Assembly: GCF_002994615.1 (NCBI RefSeq)
Contig: NZ_PVNK01000108.1
Location: 96,520 to 160,519, forward strand
Source: Enhygromyxa salina
GTDB lineage: Bacteria > Myxococcota_A > Polyangia > Nannocystales > Nannocystaceae
Reading direction: 5' to 3'
Length of the DNA stretch: 64,000 bases
The notes beneath the pieces were generated by a model. That model did no database searches and was not told the origin of the DNA. It saw only the letters and a list, made by a program, of their open reading frames with translations. Positions within the stretch are counted from its first letter, which is position 1. Every line of letters starts with the position of its first letter. Shown in pieces: positions 28,703 through 37,939 of this stretch. The position numbers and the translations under genes were made by a program.

Positions 28703-31237
28703 CTACAGCGTCCCGAGCCCGTTGAGGCTCTTCTTGTAGTCCTTCTCGGCCGGCGTGCCCTCGCCGAGCTCGAGCGCGCGCTCGAACGAGTCCTTGGCCC
28801 GATCTTTGCGCCCAAAGCGGAGCCAGACCTGGCCGAGGACCTCGTGGGCCCGGGGGTTGTTCTCGTCGAGCTCGACGGCCTTCTCGGCGCTGGCCTTGGC
28901 GTCGGAGCCCCGGTTGGTCCGGATCTCGGCGTTGGCGCGGATGACCCAGGCGTCGCTGTGGAAGGGCACGAGGCCGGTCACGTCGCGGCCGATGCTCGCG
29001 GCCGGCTTGGGCTGCTTGTCACGGTTGAGCAGGCGGATCGCCTCTGCGGCGTAGATCAGCAGCTCGGCGACGCTCGTGTCGGGCTGGCTCGAGAGCTTCT
29101 TCCACCCGCTGTTGGCGTAGTTCGCCGCGGGCCGGCGCTTGCCGCCGCGCGACATGATGTTGGCCCACTCGAAGTAGATCCGGCCCTTGCGCTCGTTGTC
29201 GAGGATCCCGAGCCCGCGCTTGACGGTCGCCAGCGCGGTGTCGCGGTCGCGCAGGTCCATGTGGGCCGAGACGACGTACACGCGGACCTCGATGTCTTTT
29301 TCGTTGGCGTTGAGCAGCGGCTCGAGCTTGGCGAGGGCGTCTTTGGGTTGGTCGCGCTCGAGCAGCGCGCGGGCCGCGAGCACGTCGAGCTCGCGCGCGG
29401 GGGCGCCGCGCTCCTTGGCCTCTTCGAGCCAGGCGTCGAAGGCTTCGGGCAGGGCGTCGCGCTCGTCGAACTCGATCTGGTCCAGGGCCAGCTCGGCCAG
29501 GGCCAGGGGCACCTTCGCGCTGGTCCCGGGCAGCTCGAGCACGACCTCGAGCTTGGCGATCGCGGGCGCGCGGAAGCTGAGCTCGGCGAGGTACAGGGCC
29601 TCGCGCTCGGCGTAGCGCGGCAGCTTGGGGTTGGCGGCCACGGCCTTGGCGAGGAGCTCGAGGACCTCGGGCACGAGCTTGGGATCTTCGCGGCGCTTGG
29701 CGTCGGTCAGCTCCGCGAGGTGGAGGTAGGCCTCGGCCGGCATGCGCTCGCGCTCGGTCGCCTGCTTGAAGGCGCGCCGGGCCTCGCGCAGGGCGCCCGC
29801 GTCGGGCTTGGCCTTGGCCGATTTGTTGCCGGGGTTGGCGTTGGCGCCGTCAGCCTCGACGTCGCGGTAGGCGACCGCGAGGTTGGCCTCACCGAGCCCC
29901 GTCCACGCGCGCGGGGCGAAGGGCTCTTCTTCGGCGAGGGCCTCGAGCTTGCGCCGCGCGGCCTCGGTGTCACCGGTGTGGACCTCGACGCGGGCCCGCG
30001 CGACCTCGACGTCGACGCGCCCGGGGATCAGCTTGTCGGCCCGCTCGAGCCAGGGCTGGGCCTCGGCGAAGCGGTTTTGCTCGACCAGCGCGAGGCCCTG
30101 CAGCAGGGCCACGCGGGGGTGCTCTTGGGGCAGCTTGGCGAGATCGGCGAGCGCGGCCATCACGTCGCCCTCGACGAGCTTGACCCAGGCCTCGTAGATC
30201 TCGGACTCCGAGGCGCGGAGCCCGGCCTCGTCGATCCAGGTCCGGGCGCGCTCGCCATCGCTGGCCTCCATGGCCATCTCGAGCGCGAGCGTGCGCGAGA
30301 GCTTGTCCCAGCCCGGGAGCGCGGCCCAGGCTTGATCGACCAGCTTCATGCCCGCTTCGATCTCGCCGGACTGCACGCGGACGACGCCGCGGGCGAGGAG
30401 CGCGTGGGCCCGGTCGCGCTGGGCGAGCTCGAAGTCGTCGCCGAGCAGCTGGTCGGCGACGTCGGCGACCCCGGCCAGCTTCTGGCGCAGGAGCGCGTTG
30501 TAGAGGGCCTCGTCGGCGGCGAGCCCGAGGTGGGTCTGGCTGCGCGAGCGCGCGTCGTCGAGCTGGGCGAGCGCGGCCGAGGGGTCGCCAGCGTGCATGT
30601 GCAAGGTCGCGAGCAGGCGGCGGATCGAGATCGAGCTGTCTTCGGGCAGCGTCGCGGCGATCGTGTCGATCGCCTTGTCGAGGTCGGCCTCGGGGTCGGC
30701 GATCGCGAGCATGCCGCCGACCCAGACCTCGTGGTTCGGCGCGATGCTGCGCGAGTCGTCCATGCTCTCGACCGCCGGGAGCCGCTCGCGGGCCGCGGCC
30801 AGCTCACCGTCGTCGAGGTCGAGCATGACCCGGGCGAGCTCGCCGTCGTGGACCGGGGCCTCGAGCCCGTCGAGCGCGGCGACGGCGTCGCGGGTCTCGA
30901 CCTCGAACTCGCCGAATTCGGCCAGCAGCTGGGCGCGGGTCAGGGCGAGCGCGCCGATCAGGAGCGGGTCATCGGGGTGCGTGGTGATGCAGCCTTCGAG
31001 CTCGGTCGCCACGCTTGCGAGCTCGGCCGAGGTCCCGAGCGCGAAGCCTTCGGTCGCGTCGCTCAGGCAGGTGTCGCGGTCGCGGCGGTCGGCGAGGAAC
31101 TTGAGCGCGACGGCGATCAGCAGCAGGACCACGAACAGGGCCACGCCAAGGGCGACGCGCCTGAACAGCTTGCGCCGTTGCTGGGCGTGGATGTCCCCGA
31201 TGAGGTCTCGGGGCTGGTTGAGGAGAGGGTCGACCAC
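28703..31237 (-). CDS. Large TPR-repeat membrane protein
   Basis: From GTG 31237 the protein has 844 residues; a GTG at 31318 is an alternative start. A short basic cytoplasmic N-terminus is followed by one membrane helix (VALGVALFVVLLLIAVAL), then about 780 residues of helical repeats with TPR character (for example ARRKLEALAEEEPFAPRAW, AKASAEKAVELDENNPRAHE, AKDSFERALELGEGTPAEKD). It is probably a periplasmic scaffold anchored in the inner membrane. A lysine/asparagine-rich loop (about residues 480-500) interrupts the repeats. Its specific partner is unknown. Confidence 0.8.
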   Translation of the reverse strand: MVDPLLNQPRDLIGDIHAQQRRKLFRRVALGVALFVVLLLIAVALKFLADRRDRDTCLSDATEGFALGTSAELASVATELEGCITTHPDDPLLIGALALTRAQLLAEFGEFEVETRDAVAALDGLEAPVHDGELARVMLDLDDGELAAARERLPAVESMDDSRSIAPNHEVWVGGMLAIADPEADLDKAIDTIAATLPEDSSISIRRLLATLHMHAGDPSAALAQLDDARSRSQTHLGLAADEALYNALLRQKLAGVADVADQLLGDDFELAQRDRAHALLARGVVRVQSGEIEAGMKLVDQAWAALPGWDKLSRTLALEMAMEASDGERARTWIDEAGLRASESEIYEAWVKLVEGDVMAALADLAKLPQEHPRVALLQGLALVEQNRFAEAQPWLERADKLIPGRVDVEVARARVEVHTGDTEAARRKLEALAEEEPFAPRAWTGLGEANLAVAYRDVEADGANANPGNKSAKAKPDAGALREARRAFKQATERERMPAEAYLHLAELTDAKRREDPKLVPEVLELLAKAVAANPKLPRYAEREALYLAELSFRAPAIAKLEVVLELPGTSAKVPLALAELALDQIEFDERDALPEAFDAWLEEAKERGAPARELDVLAARALLERDQPKDALAKLEPLLNANEKDIEVRVYVVSAHMDLRDRDTALATVKRGLGILDNERKGRIYFEWANIMSRGGKRRPAANYANSGWKKLSSQPDTSVAELLIYAAEAIRLLNRDKQPKPAASIGRDVTGLVPFHSDAWVIRANAEIRTNRGSDAKASAEKAVELDENNPRAHEVLGQVWLRFGRKDRAKDSFERALELGEGTPAEKDYKKSLNGLGTL

Positions 31238-31492
31238 GGGCCTCAGGCTGCTCCCCCGGTGGCCGCCGATCCGGTAGTTGAGCACACGAACACTGGATGG
31301 ATGGTCGACGCGTTGCACGATCCACGATCACAGTGTCCGTAGGACCGACTCCGAGACCAGCAAAGCGCAGGTTGGGAAGACACGGTGGGATCCATGAGTG
31401 GCGGCATCGCGGGGGGGAAATCCTATCCCGGACCAGCGCCGCTTGCACTGTGAACGTCCGGGGGGGTTTGGGTCACGACCGATACACCGCGA

Positions 31493-32164
31493 TCAGTTGA
31501 AGCTCGCGGGCCGCTGGTCGATCGGCATGCTGTCGAGGTCGTCGAGCGAGTATTTTTGGTCGGGATCGGCCTTGCGGGCCCTCTCGGCCTTGCGTTGAGC
31601 ACGCTCGCGCTTGCGCTTCTCGTCGACATCCATCCCGATCGCGTATTCGTCACGGAAGGCCTCGAGGCCCGGGAGGTAGGGGTGCGGCTGGTCCTCGGCC
31701 ACTTCGGCGAAGATCGACAGCGGCTTGCCACCGCTGCGGCGCTCGTCGACGAGGACCCAGCGACCCTCGTACCACTGCCACAGGTGGTTGACGTTCGTGG
31801 TCCGCACGACCAGGTGGTCGGCTGTGTGCCAGCTGATCTCGACCTGCGAGGCGGCCACGCCGTTGACCTTGTCGACCTCGAGCCGGGTCATTTGGTAGTC
31901 CAGGACCACGAGGCGGTCCTCCACGGCCTGATGCGAGTCCATGAAGGCGTCGGCGGATGCGCTCGGCAGGTACTCGGCGGCCCGGTCCCAGTCACCCCAG
32001 CGCAGCGAGCGGTTGTAGGCGCGGGTCGAGTCGTAGAGCTTGTCGACCATTCCGTCGGTGGACGCGCAGCCTGGACCGGTGACGACGCCACTGAGCACTA
32101 GCGCAGCAGTCAGGGCTCCGGAGCCGGGGAGGGAGCTGCGAAACCACGCGAGGAGACGGGACAT
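31493..32164 (-). CDS. Lipoprotein, hypothetical
   Basis: The protein has 223 residues. The signal peptide ends in GVVTGPGCAS, with the lipobox Cys at about residue 33. The central 110 residues resemble a small alpha+beta NTF2-like fold (YNRSLRWGDWDRAAEYL at the start, WQWYEGRWVLVDERR at the end). The C-terminal 55 residues are very basic and helical (EKRKRERAQRKAERARKAD). A TAGCCT hexamer lies 6 bases before the ATG. It follows prmC on the same strand. Confidence 0.7.
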   Translation of the reverse strand: MSRLLAWFRSSLPGSGALTAALVLSGVVTGPGCASTDGMVDKLYDSTRAYNRSLRWGDWDRAAEYLPSASADAFMDSHQAVEDRLVVLDYQMTRLEVDKVNGVAASQVEISWHTADHLVVRTTNVNHLWQWYEGRWVLVDERRSGGKPLSIFAEVAEDQPHPYLPGLEAFRDEYAIGMDVDEKRKRERAQRKAERARKADPDQKYSLDDLDSMPIDQRPASFN

Positions 32165-32170
32165 GCGCAG

Positions 32171-32176
32171 AGGCTA
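32171..32176 (-). promoter_or_regulatory. Predicted -10 box of the NTF2-like lipoprotein gene
   Basis: TAGCCT on the minus strand lies 6 bases before the ATG at 32164. Confidence 0.35.
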
Positions 32177-32208
32177 GGCCGAGCAGGGGCCTGCGAGCGA
32201 GTTTTCGG

Positions 32209-33108
32209 CTATTCGGGTCGGGCGCCGGAGACCACGCGGGGGATCCGGGCGTAGTCGAGGCGTGACTGAACATCGGCGAAGGCCCGGTCACGCAGGAGCT
32301 GCTCCACGGCCTGCGCCTGGTCGACGCCGATCTCCAGAAACAGGCGGCCGCCGGGTCGCAGCGCCTCACCCTCGGCGACCGCGTCGATCAGCCGCCGGAC
32401 GTAGACGAGGCCGTCGGGCCCGCCGTCGAGGGCTGCGCGCGGCTCCCAATCGCGCACTTCGGGCTGAAGCCGGTCGAGCTCGGCGCTCGGGATGTAGGGA
32501 AGGTTGGCCGCGATCGCGTCGAAGCCGGCGGGCGGTAGCGCGACCCCGTCGAGCAGGTCGCCGCGCACGCAGGTCACGCGATCGTCGAGCCCGAGGCGCT
32601 CGGCGTTGTGGCGCGCGACGGCCAGGGCCTCTTCGGAGGCGTCGACCGCGGTGACCTGGACCTCGTAGCGGGCCTTGGCGACGGCGAGGGCGATCGCGCC
32701 GGAGCCGGTCCCGACGTCGAGGATGTGCATCAGCGGCGCCGGGGCCGGGCGCAGCGACTCGAGCAGCCAGTCGACGAGGTGCTCGGTCTCGGGTCGCGGG
32801 ACGAGCACGCGGCGGTCGACGACGAGGTCGAGGTCGAGGGCGTGGAAGCCCTTGCTGCCCTCGATGTAGGCGACCGGCTCGCGGGCGAGGCGACGGCGGA
32901 CGAGCTCGCGGAAGCCCGCGCGGTCGTCCTCGTCGAGCAGGCGATCGTGCTGGACATAAAGATCGATCCGCGCGCAGCCGAGCGAGCGGGCGAGCAGGTG
33001 CTCGGCGTCGACGCGGGCCTCGTCGATCCCGAGCGCCGCGAAGCGCTCGCTGGTCCACGCGAGCAGCTCTCGCACGGTCCAGCGCGCGCGGCGTTCGGCC
33101 TCCGACAT
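32209..33108 (-). CDS. prmC: Peptide chain release factor N5-glutamine methyltransferase
   Basis: This SAM enzyme methylates the Gln of the GGQ motif in RF1/RF2. From ATG 33108 the protein has 299 residues. An N-terminal helical domain (RELLAWTSERFAALGIDEAR) is followed by the methyltransferase fold with LVPRPETEHLVDWLLE, the SAM-binding ILDVGTGSGAIALAVA near residue 130, and AANLPYIPSAELD. The catalytic NPPY motif reads NLPY, a variant seen in part of the family. The open frame extends upstream into the foldback element, but that part is repeat sequence. Confidence 0.92.
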   Translation of the reverse strand: MSEAERRARWTVRELLAWTSERFAALGIDEARVDAEHLLARSLGCARIDLYVQHDRLLDEDDRAGFRELVRRRLAREPVAYIEGSKGFHALDLDLVVDRRVLVPRPETEHLVDWLLESLRPAPAPLMHILDVGTGSGAIALAVAKARYEVQVTAVDASEEALAVARHNAERLGLDDRVTCVRGDLLDGVALPPAGFDAIAANLPYIPSAELDRLQPEVRDWEPRAALDGGPDGLVYVRRLIDAVAEGEALRPGGRLFLEIGVDQAQAVEQLLRDRAFADVQSRLDYARIPRVVSGARPE

Positions 33109-33192
33109 CCGGGGGATGTCACACGCCCGCGGGTTTTTGGGCAAGCGCCGTCGCGCTTGGCCGCTTGGAGGGCCCATGGCTCGCTGTCTCGC

Positions 33193-33360
33193 GCTAGCAG
33201 CCCGGGGTGCAATGCCTCGCGCCGCCTCGCTTGGCCTCTTCGCCGAGGGCTTTGTCGCCAAAACTTGCAGTACGCCCGGTACAGCGGCGTCTTGGCTTCG
33301 CGCCCTCGGCGAACATTCCGGCGCGAGGCGACACGATGCATTGCACCCCGGGCTGCTAGC
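33193..33360. repeat. 168-bp foldback (MITE-like) element with 23-bp terminal inverted repeats
   Basis: The ends are exact inverted repeats (33193-33215 and 33338-33360) built on GCTAGCAGCCCGGGGTGC. Inner arms also pair: CTCGCGCCG (33216-33224) with CGGCGCGAG (33319-33327), and TTCGCCGAGGGC (33239-33250) with GCCCTCGGCGAA (33302-33313). The whole unit can fold into a long stepped hairpin. It lies in the divergent prmC/ftsE gap. The 14843-14882 palindrome is built from the same arm. No ORF of its own is evident. Confidence 0.85.
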
Positions 33361-33514
33361 TCACGCTCGCGCTCGGCGCGTGGCCCGACGAGGGCGGCGG
33401 GACCGAGCTCGGTTCGGTCGGTCCGCATCGAGTCGCTCGGGTGCGGCGCGGCCAAGGTCGAGATAGCCCAAAATTTCTTGGCCTCTTTCGCCCGTGCTAC
33501 CGGCGAGAGAGCCC

Positions 33515-34323
<809 letters not shown>

Positions 34324-34324
<1 letters not shown>

Positions 34325-34605
34325 TGACGACCGCACTGATCATTTCCGAGCACCTCGAACTTCACGACGACACGCTGCTCGCCGACCTCGATCGGATCTT
34401 CGAAGAGCTCGCTCGCACGATCGAGCCGACGCCGCCCGGCGAGAGCCACGCGCTGCTGCTGCTCGTCGATGAGCTCGTCGACGAGATGCTCGTGCCCGGT
34501 GGGGGGGAGCGGGAGCAGCTGTCGATCTCGCTCGAGATCGAGGTCGGCGGCGCCGCCGACCATCAAGACGATCAACGCAGTGCCGAGGTCGCCGAGGTCG
34601 CGTGA
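34324..34605 (+). CDS. Small acidic protein between ftsE and ftsX
   Basis: The protein has 93 residues. Its ATG at 34324 overlaps the ftsE TGA, and its own TGA overlaps the ftsX ATG at 34605, so it is translationally coupled on both sides. It is acidic with amphipathic helices (DDTLLADLDRIFEELARTIE, ALLLLVDELVDEMLV) and has no signal or membrane segment. The usual ftsE-ftsX junction has no such gene. I infer a cytoplasmic accessory of FtsEX, possibly a coiled partner of the acidic FtsX extension. No family is recognised. Confidence 0.6.
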
Positions 34606-36176
34606 TGCAGGCGAGCGAGCGTCAGCTTCGAATCGGCGAAGACCTCGAGATCGCGGTCTCGGACGTCGCGCCGCCGCCCGAGGCCGAGCGCGAGACGACG
34701 CTCGCGCTGCTTCCCCTGGTCCTGCACGCCGAGGGCGAGGACGAGCTCGGCGACGAGTATGAGCACGCCGAGGACTGGCTCGACGGCGAGGACCTGCTGC
34801 TCGAGGCCAGCGACGTGCTCGACGTCGAGGCCGCTCGCGCCGGGATCGAGGCGCTCGGCGACGCGCAGTTCGGTGACGAGGCGCGCACCTCCTTGCCCGA
34901 GCTCCAGGCCACCGCGGAAGAATTCGACGAGGAGCGGCTGCTCGAGCTGGCCCGCGGTGGCGAGCCCGAGCTCGAGCCCCACGCGGACGCGGACCTGGAC
35001 GCCGAGTTCGAGGAGACGACATGGGCTGGCGCCGAAGCCGAAGCCGAGGTCGAAGTCGAAGTCGAGTCTGAGCGCGAAGCCGAGTCCGAGGCCGAAGCCG
35101 AGTCCGAGGCCAAAGCCGAGTCCGACACCGAAGCCGAGTCCGAGTCCGAGTCCGACACCGAAGCCGAGTCCGAGTCCGAGTCCGACACCGAGCCGGACGC
35201 CGAGTCGGCCCCCGTCGCGGGCGACCCGATCCACGTACCGATGTGGAGCGGCGCCAACGCCTTCGCCTACGCGTTCAACCGTGGCCTGCGCGGCATGGGC
35301 CAGAGCCCGCTCGTGCAGCTGCTCGCAATTGGGACCATGGCGGTGTGCATGCTGCTCCTGGGCACGACCACGCTGATCTTCCAGAACGCGCAGCGGGTCG
35401 TCCGTGACCTCGGCGTCGACACGCCGGTCACCGTCTACATGTTGCCCGGCACCGATCCGGCCGCCGCGGTCGAGCTGCGCGAGCGGATCGCCGACCTCCC
35501 GGAGGTCGAGCACGCCGAGCGAGTCACGCCCGAGATGGCGCTCGCGCGGCTGCAGGACGGGCTCGGCCAGGACTCCGAGGTCGCGGAGATCGAGCAGGCC
35601 GAGCGCGTCGAGCTGCTCGCCGGGGTCGACCCGGGCAACTTGCCCGACAGCATCGAGATCGCGCTCATCCCCGGGGTCGAGCCGGGCTTCGCCGACGCCC
35701 TCGCCGCGCGCGTCGAGGACATGGACGGGGTCGAGGAGGTCGCGGTGCTCGGGCCCTGGGTTCAGGAGGTCGAGCGGATGTTGACCACGCTGCGCTGGCT
35801 CGCGTTCGGCGTCGCCGGGCTGGTCAGCCTCGCGTGCCTCGCGATCGTGTGGAGCACGATCCGCCTGGGTGTGTTCGCGCGCCGGTCCGAGATCCAGATC
35901 CTGCGCCTCGTCGGCGGCACCGCTCGCTTCGTCCGCGGGCCCTTCGTGGTCGAGGGCGTGCTCCAGGGCGTGCTCGGGACCGCGTTGGCGCTGGCGTCGC
36001 TGTGGCTGTGCTTCGAGCTGATCCGGCCCTTCCTCGAGCGCGGCATGTCGCTGATGTTCGCGGCCGGGTCGCTGCACTTCTTCTCGGTCATCGAGATGAG
36101 CGTCGCGCTGGCCTTCGGCGCGCTGCTCGGGATCATCGGCTCGCGCGCGGCCGTCTCGCGCCACGCGGAGGGGTGA
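34605..36176 (+). CDS. ftsX: FtsX-like ABC permease with long acidic N-terminal extension
   Basis: This is the membrane subunit of FtsEX. The protein has 523 residues against roughly 300-350 for usual FtsX. Residues 1-210 are a cytoplasmic, extremely acidic region that includes an EAESEAE/ESESDTE run at 143-198. The FtsX core then begins (NAFAYAFNRGLRGMGQSPLV): TM1 at about 236-260, a periplasmic domain to about 385 (PDSIEIALIPGVEPGFADAL), and three more membrane helices (WLAFGVAGLVSLACLAIVW; VEGVLQGVLGTALALASLWL; IEMSVALAFGALLGIIGSRA). It is coupled to the genes on both sides by start/stop overlap. Confidence 0.9.
   Translation: MQASERQLRIGEDLEIAVSDVAPPPEAERETTLALLPLVLHAEGEDELGDEYEHAEDWLDGEDLLLEASDVLDVEAARAGIEALGDAQFGDEARTSLPELQATAEEFDEERLLELARGGEPELEPHADADLDAEFEETTWAGAEAEAEVEVEVESEREAESEAEAESEAKAESDTEAESESESDTEAESESESDTEPDAESAPVAGDPIHVPMWSGANAFAYAFNRGLRGMGQSPLVQLLAIGTMAVCMLLLGTTTLIFQNAQRVVRDLGVDTPVTVYMLPGTDPAAAVELRERIADLPEVEHAERVTPEMALARLQDGLGQDSEVAEIEQAERVELLAGVDPGNLPDSIEIALIPGVEPGFADALAARVEDMDGVEEVAVLGPWVQEVERMLTTLRWLAFGVAGLVSLACLAIVWSTIRLGVFARRSEIQILRLVGGTARFVRGPFVVEGVLQGVLGTALALASLWLCFELIRPFLERGMSLMFAAGSLHFFSVIEMSVALAFGALLGIIGSRAAVSRHAEG
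35121..35190 (+). repeat. 30-bp direct repeat coding the FtsX acidic linker
   Basis: Two exact tandem 30-base units (35121-35150 and 35151-35180), followed by ten more bases of a third, encode the SDTEAESESE repeat. Such exact repeats can expand or contract by slippage, so the linker length may vary between strains. Confidence 0.8.
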
Positions 36177-37315
36177 TGAAGGGGGCCAAGCTCTTCGCGC
36201 TGGTCGTGTCGCTCGGCCTGCTCACCGCGCTCGGCGACGCCCAGGCTCGCAAGCCCGATCGCGACGAGAGCCTGCGCAGCGTGGCCGAGCGCGAGCTCGC
36301 GCTGACCGAGGCCGCCAACGCGATCGCCCGGGGTCAGGCGGCGCTCGAGCGCGAGCGCGAGAGCATCGACTGGGCCGGGGAGCTGCTCGCTCGCCGCGGT
36401 CGCGAGAGCCTGCGCAAGCTCGACATCTATCGCGGCCACCGGGTCGAGCGCGAGACCATGGGCCAGGTCCGGGCGCGCAAGCTCTACAAGCTCGCCCGCG
36501 GCGGCGGGCTGCTCGAGCTGATGTTCGAGGACGGCTCCGACGGCCGCCTGACGCCGCAGCAGCGCGTCGTCCGGGGTCGCAGCGTCCGCCGCCTCGTCGA
36601 CCACGATCTCGAGCTCCTGCGCGTGCACGGCGAGGCCGAGAAGAAGGCCCGCGACGAGCTGCTCGCGGCCACGCGTGAGCTCAGCGTGCTCGCGGCGCTC
36701 GACTCGGTCTCCCGCCTCCAGGCCGAGGCCCTCGACCTGACCCGCGCGCAGGTCGACCCGGCCTTGCGCGCGGCCCACCGGCGCCGCGGGACCCTGCAAC
36801 GGCGCCTCGGCAGCCAGGCCAAGCGTGAAGATCGTCAGCTCCTAGCCGAGATCGGGCGTGAGCGTCGGGATCTGGTCCGCCACCGCGGCCTCGATCTGCT
36901 CGACCCCCACACGCTCGTGCGCCCGGTCCCGGGTCGCGTCGTCGGTCGCTTCGGCGCCTACGAAGACCGCCTGCTCGACGTGCCCATGCACCGCAACGGG
37001 GTCGAGTTCGCGGCCAAGCCCAACGACCGCGTGCGGGCGATCGGACCTGGCGAGGTCGTGCTCGTCGGCGCGCTGCCGGGCTTCGAGCGCGTGGTCGTGA
37101 TCGACCACGGCGGCGGCTACCTCTCGCTCACGGCGCGGCTGTTGACGATCACCGTCAGCGAGGGCGAGGAGGTCGAGGCCGGGACCGTGCTCGGTCGCGT
37201 CGGGCCCAAGGCCGTGCCCGACGGGCTCGGGACCACGGCCTACGTCGAGGTCCGCCACGGGCAGCGGCCGATCGATCCGGCGCCCTACCTGGGCTCGCGC
37301 CGCCATCGGCGCTGA
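36176..37315 (+). CDS. EnvC-like factor with degenerate LytM/M23 domain
   Basis: The protein has 379 residues. A signal peptide (FALVVSLGLLTALGDAQA) is followed by a long coiled coil (about residues 30-235), then a LytM/peptidase M23-like domain (VRPVPGRVVGRFGAYEDR). The zinc-site motifs are altered: MHRNGVEFA replaces HxGxD, YLSLTARL lacks the usual YxHL His, and YVEVRHG replaces HxH. As in EnvC, it is probably a non-catalytic activator of amidases. The ATG overlaps the ftsX stop, which supports FtsEX control of this protein. Confidence 0.87.
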   Translation: MKGAKLFALVVSLGLLTALGDAQARKPDRDESLRSVAERELALTEAANAIARGQAALERERESIDWAGELLARRGRESLRKLDIYRGHRVERETMGQVRARKLYKLARGGGLLELMFEDGSDGRLTPQQRVVRGRSVRRLVDHDLELLRVHGEAEKKARDELLAATRELSVLAALDSVSRLQAEALDLTRAQVDPALRAAHRRRGTLQRRLGSQAKREDRQLLAEIGRERRDLVRHRGLDLLDPHTLVRPVPGRVVGRFGAYEDRLLDVPMHRNGVEFAAKPNDRVRAIGPGEVVLVGALPGFERVVVIDHGGGYLSLTARLLTITVSEGEEVEAGTVLGRVGPKAVPDGLGTTAYVEVRHGQRPIDPAPYLGSRRHRR

Positions 37316-37354
37316 GCTGAGTACGAGCCGAGAGGCGGCGCGGCTCGGTCCGAA

Positions 37355-37876
37355 TCAAAAGCGCAGGCTCACGCTCGCCCCTGCGCCCCGACGCTGCCAC
37401 CACGGGCTCACGGACAGCTGCGTACGCCGGTAGCGTCGGGCGTCGCCAGCTATCTGAGCGCCACGCACGAACAACATCGCGGCCCCGACCAGTAGCGGCA
37501 GCGAGAAGCCCCACGAGAGGCCCGCCGAGGCGAAGCCCAGCGGTGGCGGATCGAAGGTGCACGGATCGATCCCCATGACCTGCCCCTCGTTCTCGGTGAT
37601 GATCAGCGAGGACTCGCGGCAGAACTCGACCTGCTCCTGGGCGCGGACGAATTGAATGGTCCCGAACGCGGCCAGGCTCGCCGCGGCCCCGGTCAGGAGC
37701 ACGCCGATCCCGAGCTCGAGGACCCCGCGCCGCGTGCCTTGCTGGGACCGGGCGCCGATCTTTGCGTGGGTCGTGGGCTCACGCGGTGCCTCGGGGGGAC
37801 CCTCGGGCGGGGCCGCCGACGCCACCCGCGGCAGCGCGAGGGCGGCGACCAGGATCGAGGCGAGCGCTCGAGGCAC
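37355..37876 (-). CDS. Hypothetical membrane protein with signal peptide
   Basis: The protein has 173 residues from GTG 37876. A signal peptide (ILVAALALPRVASA) and a proline/glutamate-rich stretch come first, followed by two hydrophobic helices (VLELGIGVLLTGAAASLAAF; FSLPLLVGAAMLFV). Between the helices lie two Cys that could form a disulfide (EFCRESS and DPCTFDP). A TACGAT hexamer lies 5 bases before the start. It is convergent to the envC-like gene and divergent from the DUF3142 gene. Function is unknown. Confidence 0.65.
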   Translation of the reverse strand: MPRALASILVAALALPRVASAAPPEGPPEAPREPTTHAKIGARSQQGTRRGVLELGIGVLLTGAAASLAAFGTIQFVRAQEQVEFCRESSLIITENEGQVMGIDPCTFDPPPLGFASAGLSWGFSLPLLVGAAMLFVRGAQIAGDARRYRRTQLSVSPWWQRRGAGASVSLRF

Positions 37877-37881
37877 GGCTC

Positions 37882-37887
37882 ATCGTA
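37882..37887 (-). promoter_or_regulatory. Predicted -10 box of the 173-residue membrane protein gene
   Basis: TACGAT on the minus strand lies 5 bases before the GTG at 37876. Confidence 0.35.
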
Positions 37888-37939
37888 ACAAATTGAAGGT
37901 TTGGGAATCCCGCGCTGCGCTCGCGCGTCGCCGCGGGCG

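Noticed and set aside
28455..28739. A 94-codon plus-strand frame between the MYXO-CTERM and TPR genes.
   Set aside because: It is Arg-rich, has no motif and overlaps the end of the TPR gene. It looks like a chance frame.
22891..31480. GGTCACGACC at 22891 and 31471, with its complement GTCGTGACC-like match at 28349, as a shared envelope-gene operator.
   Set aside because: The same string also occurs inside coding sequence (for example in pfkA near 58718) and is easily produced in GC-rich DNA, so three hits are not convincing.
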